A stretch of DNA of 64,000 nucleotides from Fibrella rubiginis (lineage in GTDB: Bacteria > Bacteroidota > Bacteroidia > Cytophagales > Spirosomataceae), in NCBI RefSeq assembly GCF_017353185.1, contig NZ_JAFMYV010000002.1, positions 310,001 through 374,000 on the forward strand, written 5' to 3'. Below the pieces are notes generated by a model that had not been told where the DNA came from, ran no database searches, and saw only the letters and a program-made list of their open reading frames with translations. Shown piece after piece: positions 7,174-15,800 of the stretch; the first letter of the stretch is position 1, and the number at the start of each line of letters is the position of its first letter. The position numbers and the translations under genes were made by a program.

Positions 7174-8937
7174 TTAGAACTTGCCGGGCGTGGCGTCCCA
7201 GAAGACCTGAAGCTCATTTTTCCACTCATGTGACTTATCGAAATCGTAGTGCAGGTAGCTGTAGGTGCCCGTTTCGCGCAGGGACGATTTGCCCCCCCTG
7301 AGCGTGTTGCCGCTAAACGGCAGTGGAAAAAGCTCTCCGTGAAACTCACTCGGAAAGCTAACCGTATGGGGCCGGTTGCTATTGACCGTATAGCCGTTGC
7401 AATTGGTCGACACGTGACTGGAGGGGACGGCATCTTTGGCCTCGTAAGTGAAACTGACGGCAAATCCTTTCCCCGGCGACTGATAGAGCGAGACGTTGAA
7501 ATACTGCTTATCGGCGGGGTCTGACCCGTAGGTCAGGTCGATATCGCCCGCGCTTTTGGTCCAGACTTCTTTTTCCGTACCGCAGAATTCGGCATTGTTC
7601 ATGACTGAAAACCCTTCGCCGTCGGCTGTCCAGTGCACATACGACTTCATGGCGACGGTGTTGCGTGACGCTTCATCATAGATGGGCGTCAGGCCGGGCG
7701 GAACGGGCGAGGCGTCGCCCCGAATGCGCAGGTAGATGGTGCTGGTTTGGTTTAAGCTCTGAATGGGGCGGGCACACACGTGTTTAAGTCGCATGGCCAC
7801 GGTCCACTCGTTGAGCAGGTGTGGTTCGGTGATGGCCCCCGACGCTGTTTTCACCCGTACCGATCCCGACGAGCCGGGGCCGATCATCGGAATCCGGCAC
7901 ACGATGATGTTGTCGCCCCAAAGGCCAATATCCTGTGGATCAATGGCCTGTCCGTTGACGGTGACGCCCGATTTGGCTTTGTCCTGCGCCCCAAACTGGC
8001 TTCCGTAGATAATCAGTTCACTGTCGCGCCTGTTGGGACCGGTCTTCTCGGCTACCTGCACATAGGCAATCTCAAACGCCGCCAGGGTGATGTTCGACAC
8101 CAGTATGGCCTGCTCCCTGAAGCCCTTAAGCTCCAGGCTCACGGCCACCGTAGTCGATTTCAGGATTTGCCCCGGCGCCGTATACGTGGCCTCCGCCCCG
8201 CCCGGCGCGTTGAGCGACCCCGCCCCCGCCAGCGACCATTTTTTGATGTACTTGGTCGGCAGCGGATGGGGATCACCCACGGGGTAGCCGTCTTTGTAGT
8301 CGGGTACAAATGGAATCACCAACCCCTCGGCATCCAGGGCCACCGGCGCATATTCCAGGGCTTCCAGCTTCACCTGCTGCTTCACACCTACCCGGGCCGT
8401 AACGGGTGATAGCGTCATCCATTGCAGGTAAACCCAATCGCTGAAATGAGTAGTCTGCACCGTTAGCTTATGGGTATTGGCATCGACTGCTTTTTGGCCC
8501 ACAAACCGCCAGATGCCTTTACTGTCCTGATAGGCCATGCCCAGCGTCTGCGGCAGCGAGACGCTGTCTTTCTGGGCGGTATAATCGATGGTGAGTTGCA
8601 CGGGTTTGGCGAAGGTGGTGCCGTGGGGTGTGAGCCGCCAGCCGTCGCCGATACCACCGGGGCAGGTGCCCGTGATGGGTTCAATGCCTACGTCAGTGAG
8701 GGCCGTGAGCGCCCCGGCGGGTACGGTGATCGTGAGCGCCCCGTCTGCCGATTGTAGGTTGCCCCCGGCAGGGCCAATCTTTTTGGTCACCGGATCACCC
8801 AGCGATTCACCCACGGGCTGTTCGGTGCCCTGCGTTGGGCCACCGTTTGGGCCAGGGTCGACCACGTCGATGTCGTGCTTACACGAAAAAAGGGCCAGCG
8901 TGAGGGCTGTGAGCAGGAAGTAGCGGAAGGGTTTCAT
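7174..8937 (-). CDS. Large ZU5 and IPT/TIG-domain lipoprotein
   Basis: 587 residues. Lipoprotein signal with lipobox ALFSC at about residue 19, followed by KHDIDVVDPG. Residues 50-95 (KKIGPAGGNLQSADGALTIT) form a ZU5-like module, and residues about 285-380 fit an IPT/TIG Ig-like domain (YVQVAEKTGPNRRDSELIIYGSQFG). The C-terminal 200 residues are unclassified. It is a paralogue of the truncated lipoprotein at 1-672. Likely a cell-surface adhesion or scaffold protein; substrate unknown. The promoter box is at 8982-9053. Confidence 0.85.
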   Translation of the reverse strand: MKPFRYFLLTALTLALFSCKHDIDVVDPGPNGGPTQGTEQPVGESLGDPVTKKIGPAGGNLQSADGALTITVPAGALTALTDVGIEPITGTCPGGIGDGWRLTPHGTTFAKPVQLTIDYTAQKDSVSLPQTLGMAYQDSKGIWRFVGQKAVDANTHKLTVQTTHFSDWVYLQWMTLSPVTARVGVKQQVKLEALEYAPVALDAEGLVIPFVPDYKDGYPVGDPHPLPTKYIKKWSLAGAGSLNAPGGAEATYTAPGQILKSTTVAVSLELKGFREQAILVSNITLAAFEIAYVQVAEKTGPNRRDSELIIYGSQFGAQDKAKSGVTVNGQAIDPQDIGLWGDNIIVCRIPMIGPGSSGSVRVKTASGAITEPHLLNEWTVAMRLKHVCARPIQSLNQTSTIYLRIRGDASPVPPGLTPIYDEASRNTVAMKSYVHWTADGEGFSVMNNAEFCGTEKEVWTKSAGDIDLTYGSDPADKQYFNVSLYQSPGKGFAVSFTYEAKDAVPSSHVSTNCNGYTVNSNRPHTVSFPSEFHGELFPLPFSGNTLRGGKSSLRETGTYSYLHYDFDKSHEWKNELQVFWDATPGKF

Positions 8938-8981
8938 GAAGTTGTTGTTTACTGTTCACCGCTCCAGTCGCAGCGACGGGT

Positions 8982-9053
8982 CAAAGGTGAGCGAGGCAAA
9001 GTATAGCTCCAGCGATAAACCGGGTGGACCGACAAAAGCTGCCTGTGAAACAT
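8982..9053 (-). promoter_or_regulatory. Degenerate tandem box plus -7 element (lipoprotein 7174-8937)
   Basis: Minus strand: ATGTTTCA (9046-9053), TCGGTCCA (9025-9032), period 21, 35 bp, CACCTTTG (8982-8989). The half-sites are weaker than elsewhere but the spacing is exact. The rest of the 252-bp intergenic region holds only the kinase B promoter. Confidence 0.4.
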
Positions 9054-9150
9054 CGGTTGACGTGGCTATAGCGAAGTTGGGCAGCGCTACCATTCAATAT
9101 CAATAGTTACCTGCTTGCCCATTATTGTGGACTGATTATATAGAATTCTT

Positions 9151-9158
9151 TAGTTTTG
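9151..9158 (+). promoter_or_regulatory. -7 element TAGTTTTG of LytS kinase B
   Basis: A perfect TAnnTTTG 31 bp before the ATG at 9190, identical to that of kinase A. The surrounding sequence is AT-rich. Confidence 0.65.
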
Positions 9159-9189
9159 ACTACGTACTTGTTGCTCCCGAACCCTCCTC

Positions 9190-10218
9190 ATGAAGTCGCT
9201 GAATTATTCACGCTACGACTGGCTGTTGCAGCTGATTGTGTTGCCCGTGTACATTGGTTTGCTCGACTGGATCATGATCGGCGATGCCTACTGGCACAAC
9301 TGGACAACGTTCGGCCTGGCAACGGGTATCACCTTCGCAGAGTCGTTTGGCAACTGGCTCATCAACAACCAGATAGCGATCTACATAAACCGGCGGTTTA
9401 CTGACCAAAAACGGTATGTCCAGCGCGCACTTATTCGGTTTAGCTTCACGGGTACGTCGTCGAGCATCAACGCTACACTACTGTATGGCGTATTCTGGGC
9501 CATCGAGCTACCCGGTTTTGAGCTGAGCATCGTCCGGTTGGGAGTAGCCGTACTCTACACCCTCGTTGTTGTGTTGGTGGTGGTGATGACCTACGAAAGC
9601 ATGGACACGTTCGCCTACTGGCAGCAGTCGACGCGGGAGGTAGAAACGCTCAGCAAAGCCCAGCTCCAGGCCCAGCTCGACGCCCTGCGCCAGCAGGTCA
9701 ACCCCCACTTTCTCTTCAACAGCCTCAACTCGCTGAGTGCCCTCATCGAAGAAGACCCCAGGCAGGCCGGCGCCTACGCCGACGAGCTGGGCTCGGTCTA
9801 CCGCTACCTGCTGCGGGCCAACGAGACCCCCCTGGTGACGCTGGGGGCCGAACTGGCCTTCATCGACTCCTACTACCACCTGCTCAAGACCCGCCACGGC
9901 GAGGCGCTCACGTTGGTGCGGCGCATTCTGCCCGGCCTGGAGGAACGGCAGCTGCCCCCGCTGACGCTGCAACTGCTGATCGAGAACGCCGTGAAGCACA
10001 ACGTGCTGCTGCCCGAGCAGCCGCTGACCATCGACCTGACGACGGATGGGGGCAACCGGTTGATTGTGAGCAACAATGTGCAGCGCAAGCCCAGCCGGGG
10101 GCTGAGCAACGGGGTGGGTCTGAGCAACATTCTGAGCAAGTATCAGATGCTGGGCCAGCCCGCGCCACTCATCGAAGACGACGGGCGCGAGTTTCGCGTG
10201 GTGCTGCCCCTGGTGTAG
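9190..10218 (+). CDS. LytS/YehU-type sensor histidine kinase B
   Basis: 342 residues, the same length and layout as kinase A. It has four N-terminal hydrophobic segments, the phospho-acceptor motif VNPHFLFNS with H173, and the ATPase motifs LLIENAVKHN and NGVGLSN. The N-terminal sensor part is only about 40% identical to kinase A, but residues 150-342 are almost identical in both DNA and protein. It faces the dihaem cytochrome gene convergently, with 22 bp between stops. No response regulator is adjacent. Different input with a shared output domain suggests both report to the same regulator. Confidence 0.92.
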   Translation: MKSLNYSRYDWLLQLIVLPVYIGLLDWIMIGDAYWHNWTTFGLATGITFAESFGNWLINNQIAIYINRRFTDQKRYVQRALIRFSFTGTSSSINATLLYGVFWAIELPGFELSIVRLGVAVLYTLVVVLVVVMTYESMDTFAYWQQSTREVETLSKAQLQAQLDALRQQVNPHFLFNSLNSLSALIEEDPRQAGAYADELGSVYRYLLRANETPLVTLGAELAFIDSYYHLLKTRHGEALTLVRRILPGLEERQLPPLTLQLLIENAVKHNVLLPEQPLTIDLTTDGGNRLIVSNNVQRKPSRGLSNGVGLSNILSKYQMLGQPAPLIEDDGREFRVVLPLV

Positions 10219-10220
10219 AC
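9636..10220 (+). repeat. Long direct repeat, copy B (kinase 3' halves)
   Basis: Partner of 4345-4929; see there. Differences from copy A are at 9906, 9933, 10052 and 10167. Confidence 0.95.
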
Positions 10221-10240
10221 CTTGTTCCTTAACGATCTGC

Positions 10241-11221
10241 CTACTTCTGCGCCAACTGCAATTCGGCGGTTTTTTTGGCAATGTCGTTGTTGATCTTGGG
10301 CACCGTTTTCAGGTATTCATAAATGGCACCCACCTCCCGATCCGACAAGGCCATTTTGGGGGCCATCGGGTAGCGCAGGATGCTGCCATCGGGCCGCACA
10401 CCGCCTTTCACGGCCTGGATAAATTGCGCTTTGGTGTATCTTCTGGCAATGCCCGTCTGCTCGTCGAAGGTCAGGTTGGGCGTGATGATTTTTTGCCCCT
10501 TTTCACCCACCAACTCAATCCCTCCGCCGTAGTAGCCTTCGGTTTTTTCGGTCTGCACCTTGTCCTGCTTAATCAGGTCGCCGGAGTGGCAGGCATAGCA
10601 GTCGCCGAAGGCGTCGGCGGTGTATTTACCCAGGGCTACCAGATCGTTGGTGTCGGGCTTGGCAATGAATGAGGGCGGGTAAGGCAGCGGCTTAATCATG
10701 GTGTGGGTGAGTAGTGTCGACACGAAGCTCAACTCCGACGATTGCGGCTCTCGTTTGGATGCCTGCACCGGAAACCGGTCCGACTTCAGCCACGCTACTA
10801 CGGCCATCAGGTCTTCGTCGGCCAGGTTGGGGTACTGCGGCATGACGAAGGCATAAGAACCATCTTTGCGGATACCCGTGCGCAGGAAGTAGAGCAGTTC
10901 GCCGTCGGTCCAGTTACCGATGCCTTTTTCTTTGTCCTGCGTAATATTTTTGGTGTAGATAGTGCCAAACATGGGGGGCACATCGTCCATGTGCTTGCCT
11001 GTGAGGCGGTTATCTTTGTCGGCATGGCAGGCCATGCATTGAATCTGGGCGATGACCTCGCCGCGCGCTACTCGTTCAGGCGTGACAGCAACATTGATTT
11101 TCGGAACGCTGGGCGGATCGTAGGTAGGTACGCCCACGGCGGCAACGTATCCGCAGAAACCGGCCAGCAGCAGCACTACGCCACCCAGCACGAGGCCAAG
11201 GATTTTGATGACTTTTTTCAT
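10241..11221 (-). CDS. Dihaem cytochrome c, membrane-anchored or exported
   Basis: 326 residues with an uncleaved-looking N-terminal hydrophobic segment (ILGLVLGGVVLLLAGFCGYVAAV). It has two haem motifs, CMACH near residue 61 and CYACH near 207, each followed by a late Met (VMPQYPNLADEDL; PMAPKMALSDREV) that can act as axial ligand. The two halves are therefore tandem class I cytochrome domains. Each half resembles the monohaem protein at 837-1427. It would serve periplasmic electron transfer, perhaps to a dehydrogenase not encoded here. The promoter box is at 11283-11354. Confidence 0.9.
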   Translation of the reverse strand: MKKVIKILGLVLGGVVLLLAGFCGYVAAVGVPTYDPPSVPKINVAVTPERVARGEVIAQIQCMACHADKDNRLTGKHMDDVPPMFGTIYTKNITQDKEKGIGNWTDGELLYFLRTGIRKDGSYAFVMPQYPNLADEDLMAVVAWLKSDRFPVQASKREPQSSELSFVSTLLTHTMIKPLPYPPSFIAKPDTNDLVALGKYTADAFGDCYACHSGDLIKQDKVQTEKTEGYYGGGIELVGEKGQKIITPNLTFDEQTGIARRYTKAQFIQAVKGGVRPDGSILRYPMAPKMALSDREVGAIYEYLKTVPKINNDIAKKTAELQLAQK

Positions 11222-11282
11222 GACTGTGAATTGGTTAGAAGAGAAAAAAGAGGTTGGTGTGGTCTGAATAGGCTGACCGTGA

Positions 11283-11354
11283 CAAAGTTGCCCGCCGGCC
11301 TGTCACCACTCAAGACCAGGCCGGCTGAAACGGAAAAAGCCGCCTGTGAAACGG
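11283..11354 (-). promoter_or_regulatory. Tandem CCGnTTCA box plus -7 element (dihaem cytochrome)
   Basis: Minus strand: two identical copies of CCGTTTCA (11347-11354 and 11326-11333), period 21, 35 bp, CAACTTTG (11283-11290). This is the best copy in the window. The distal half-site overlaps the terminator at 11334-11360. Confidence 0.75.
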
Positions 11355-11360
11355 CTTTTT
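11334..11360. terminator. Terminator hairpin
   Basis: Stem aaaaagccg (11334-11342) / cggcttttt (11352-11360) about 90 bp behind the S41 protease gene (stop at 11450). Confidence 0.65.
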
Positions 11361-11449
11361 GTTTGGGCTGAAGGGAGTGTATTCAGGGTATAACACCCGC
11401 ACACAGGCCAGGGTGAGGACGATGCCCCAAAGCATACGCATGCCTGCAA

Positions 11450-12769
11450 TCAGCGTTCGGCTATAGCCAGCACAGAGTTAGTAAACTGCCCTTCTCCTTC
11501 GGTATGGGGGTTAGCAGGATCAATGATCCACTGGCCGTCTACAATGAATTTGTAAGTCACTTTGCCGGGTTCTACTTCGGCTTCACCAATCCACTCGTTG
11601 CCCCGGCGAAACAGGCGGGTAGCCCTGGTTGACCAGCCGTTGAATGAACCTGCTACCTGCACCGATGTAGCCCTGGCATGGCCACCCAGGGTAAAGGTGT
11701 GCTTGACAAAATGGGGAGCATTACGGTCCAGTTCAGCCACAAGCCTGGTCAGGTGGTCACGCTCGTTGGTATCTAAGCTCTTGTCAGTCAGTTTGTTGCG
11801 TAGTGCCATTCGTTGCGCCACGTACAGCGCCCGACTAGCCGCTACGAGTGTATCTGGGGCGACGCCTATGTTTTCCCAGTTGGTTTTTGTGATGGGGTTA
11901 ATGGCCCGTCCCGCAGGTACGAATGCAGCAAAATGCGCATTGATCGGCAGCGTGCCACCGCCGTTGGCTCCACCGCCGGTGGTATCACCCACAAGGGTAG
12001 CCCGTTTCAGGTTTTTCAGGTCGTAGGCCAGTTCTTCGGCCCCCGAAAAAGTAGCTGAACTGGTCAGCACGTAGATCGGTTTGTTGCCGTAATGCTGTCC
12101 CTGCACCTGTGCGTAGGTCCATGACTGAATCGTCTTGTTTCCGTCCCGCCAATAGAGGTCGTTCAGGTGCGTAGGCTGGGCGAAAAAATAGCTGCACAGT
12201 AGCGGAATTGCATGTTCTGAAAGCGCACCATTGCACTGCCGAAGGTCAATGATGAGCGCATCGGTTTGCGCCAGGTAATTCATGGCTGCCATGTAGGACG
12301 GCCCAGCGAATTCGGGTGGTGCCAGCACCTTGAAACTGATGTAGCCCAGGTTGCCCTTCAGCACAGACAGGTTTAGAATGCCGAAGTTTTCACGCAGCAT
12401 CCATTGGCGCAGAAACGTCCGTTGCCTGGCCTGCTGAGCTGGGCTGGGGTTCTTGTTCCAAAGTTCTTCGGCAGGTACCCCTCTGTCGAAGTAGCTGACA
12501 CGCAGGTGTTTATCATGACTTATTGTCTGTAAGTCGCGCGTGAGCTGGCCCGCCAGCTGTTGGCCGTTCGTGATGGTATCGTAGCCGGTACGCAGCCGAC
12601 TGTGGATGTATTGACGGATGTTGCCTACCACCTCAGGAAACACATACTCCCTGTCGAGGAGGGTTAGCGTTGCCTCGATAGTCTGTTGCCGGTCGGTTGG
12701 CGTGAGTGTCTGAGCCGATACGGGCAGGGCGGGTAGCAGCACACTGACCAGAAAAAATAGCTTGTTCAT
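11450..12769 (-). CDS. S41-family peptidase with C-terminal CBM48-like domain
   Basis: 439 residues. Signal peptide (MNKLFFLVSVLLPALPVSAQ). Residues 20-330 are a tail-specific-protease/IRBP-type S41 domain: LGYISFKVL, DALIIDLRQCNG, and the active-site region TSSATFSGAEELAYDLKN followed by VGDTTGGGANGG. Residues about 360-435 (SVQVAGSFNGWS, YKFIVDGQWIIDPANP) are an AMPK/CBM48-type glycogen-binding fold. Joining a protease to such an E-set module is unusual. The gene lies 62 bp behind the RND-TolC fusion gene and may share its transcript. Confidence 0.87.
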   Translation of the reverse strand: MNKLFFLVSVLLPALPVSAQTLTPTDRQQTIEATLTLLDREYVFPEVVGNIRQYIHSRLRTGYDTITNGQQLAGQLTRDLQTISHDKHLRVSYFDRGVPAEELWNKNPSPAQQARQRTFLRQWMLRENFGILNLSVLKGNLGYISFKVLAPPEFAGPSYMAAMNYLAQTDALIIDLRQCNGALSEHAIPLLCSYFFAQPTHLNDLYWRDGNKTIQSWTYAQVQGQHYGNKPIYVLTSSATFSGAEELAYDLKNLKRATLVGDTTGGGANGGGTLPINAHFAAFVPAGRAINPITKTNWENIGVAPDTLVAASRALYVAQRMALRNKLTDKSLDTNERDHLTRLVAELDRNAPHFVKHTFTLGGHARATSVQVAGSFNGWSTRATRLFRRGNEWIGEAEVEPGKVTYKFIVDGQWIIDPANPHTEGEGQFTNSVLAIAER

Positions 12770-12831
12770 GGGCTGTCGTTCGTTGTTTTGTTTGAATCAG
12801 ATTGGCGGCGGTAACGGTCAGTTTGTGGCCA

Positions 12832-15800
12832 TCACTCCACCTCGCCTTTGGCCCGCTCCAGTTCCACCTGCGCTACCTGGTAATCGTAGATGGCCTGCAG
12901 ACGGTTGGTTTGTGCCTGCCGTAGCGCCAGCTCGGCATCGGTGAGGTCGCCGAGTTTGGTAAGGCCCTGCCGGTAGCGGCTTTCGGTGCGGGTGTAGCTC
13001 CGCTCTGCCGCCCGGACCACCCCCGCCTGCGCCCGGATACGGTCGCGGGCTTCGTCGAGGGCATACAGGCACGAACGCACCTCGTTGGCAATGGCCGTTC
13101 GGGTGTAGCGCAGCTGCTCCTGCGCCTGCTGTTGCGCCAGCCGTGCCTGTTGGATTTTGGGTGCGGTGGCGGCGTTGACAATGGGTACGTTCAGTTGCAA
13201 CCCGACGAAGCTTACCACCGGCCAGCGACTGTCGGAAAACCGGAAACTGCCCGTTTGCGACAACGTACCCACCTGCCCAAACGCATTCAGCGTGGGCCGA
13301 CGACGTACCTGCTCCAACTGCTCCTGCAACTCACTGGCCGCAACCCCCAACGCCAGCTGACGGAGTTCAGGCCGCTGAGTATACGCCCCTTCGATGCTGG
13401 CTTCTTCGGCCACAATGGCCGCATCCGGGTAGGTCAGCGAGTCGGTCAGCATCAGGTCGGTGTCGGCGGGGAGGCCCGTCAGCACCAGCAGTTGACCCTT
13501 CAGCAGCCGCACCGACCGGTCGAGTTTGGATAGGGTAGGGCGCAGGTTTTCGACCTCCACAAAAGCCCGCAGCGTGTCGGCATCGGTGACCAGCTGTGCC
13601 CGGTAGAGGTTCCGCACTTCGCGCAGGGCCTGCTCGGCACGACCAATGCTTTGGGCTATAAGCACCCGTTGCTCTTTCGCCAGCAAGGTATTGAGATACA
13701 GTTTTTTAACGTCGGCTAGCTGCCGGTTTGTGACGGCACGTTCCTGCTCAAGGGCCACCTGTTGCCCCACCGTCGCCTGCCGACGGGCCACCCGGAGGCT
13801 GGGCTGCACCAGCGGCATGCCCACGGTCAGGCCCGCATTATACTGGTTTTGAAGGGCCGCTGTAACGGGGGTCATGCGGGTATTGTCGAGCGAAAAGCCG
13901 CCGTCGGGGGTGATCGAGAAGGCGGGGAAGAAAAACACCGGCGCGCTGATGTTGCGCTGATACTGCACCGTTCCGTTTACCGTGGGCAGGCCTAGTCGGC
14001 GGGTTTCGTCAATCAGCGCGTCGGCTTTCTGCGCACCCAGCCGGGCTACCCGCACCTCGCCGTTCTGCTGCCGAACCAGGTTGGCGGCCTGGCGCAGGGA
14101 GAGAGGAAAAGGAACGGAGGAGGGAGAAATGGAGGACGGAGGAACGGGTTGTGCCAGGGTGTTTCCGGCTAGCAGTAACAAGGCGACCACCGCCAACTCG
14201 GCCTGTATGAGTCGTCTTTTTTCAGCTAGCGGAGCGCCCTGTTCTTCCTTCCTTCCTCCTCCTTTCCTCCCTTCAATCAGTCTTGCCACGTAGTAATACA
14301 CCACCGGCACGAAGATGAGCGTGAGGAACATAGAGCTACTAAGGCCCCCGATGAGCGCCCAGGCGAGGCCCGTTTTTTGCTCGGCACCGGGGCCGGTCGC
14401 CAGCGCAATGGGCAGCATCCCGATCACCATCGCCAGGGTGGTCATCAGGATAGGGCGCAGACGGACGTGGCCCGCCTCAAGCAGGGCGTCTACTACGGTG
14501 AGGCCCCGTTCGCGGTTTTCGTTGGTCCGCTCCACCAGCAGAATGGCGTTTTTAGCCACCAGCCCGAGCATCATGATCAGGCCCAGGATGGTGAACACAT
14601 TGAGCGAATTCATGCTCAGCGCCAGGGCAAACAGGGCACCAAACAAGGCTACGGGAATGGAAAACAGCACCACAAACGGGTAGGCCCACGAGTTGTAGAG
14701 CGCCACCATCACGAGGTACATAAACACGATGGCCGCCAGGAACATCAGCCCGAGTTTGCCGAACGAATCGTCCTGCATTTCGAGGTCGCCGCCGTAGGTG
14801 ATCTGCACCGACGGATCGAGCTTCAGGTCGGCCACGGCCTTCTGTATGTCGCCGCCAATGTCGCCCGAGGGGCGGCCTACGGCCTGTGACGTAATCGTCA
14901 TGGAATTGTCGCGGTCTTTACGTTCCAGAATGGCCGGGTCAAACGTTTCGCGGACGGTGGCCACCTGCCGCAGCTCAACGGGCTGTCCGTAGGCATTGGT
15001 CAGGGTGAGCTGGCCGATCTGCTCGGTCCGGTTGCGGAAGGCCTCGGCAAACCGCACCCGCATGGTCACGGTCTGGTTGTCTTGCTGCATGGTAAGGTCG
15101 TCGAAGCCCGCCAGCGCCGTGCGGATGGCCATGCCCACGGCTTCGGTGGTGAGGCCGTAGCGCGCCAGCTTCTCCTGATCGACGGTAATGGCCAGTTCCG
15201 GCTTGCGCACATTGCCCGAAAACCGCACGTCGGCGGTGCCGGGAATCTGCCGGATGGCCTCGGTGAGGCGGGTGGTCTCGCGGCGCAGCACATCCCGGTT
15301 GGTGCCGCTCACCATCAGTAGAATCGGGGCGGCCCCATCGCTGCCCAGCAGCCCCAGCGGGTAGGCCCGCACCCGCGCACCGGGCACCTGAACGGCCAGT
15401 TCTTTCACCTCCCGCGTGAGGGTGTTCAAGTCTTTGTCGCGCTCGTTGCGGGGTGAAAACGCCACCGCAAACTCAACGGCGTTCTTGCTGGTGGGCAGGC
15501 TCGACCAGCCCTCGGGATTGGCCCCCACGTTGGTAAACACGCGCCGAACGTCGGGCAGGCGGTAGAGCTTTTGTTCGAACTGTTTCGCCATTGCGTCGGT
15601 CTGCTCAAGCTTGTAGCCCTCCGGAAATTGCAGCACCACGTTGATCTCACCTTTGTCGGCGGGGGCCATGAACTCACCCCCGATAAAACCCGCGCCGGGG
15701 AGCATCAGGGCCGTCAGAAACAGCCCCAACGTGATCAAAACGGTGGTTTTTCGGTAATGCAGTGTCCGCCGGAGCAGCCGCATGTAGGCCGCCGACAGCC

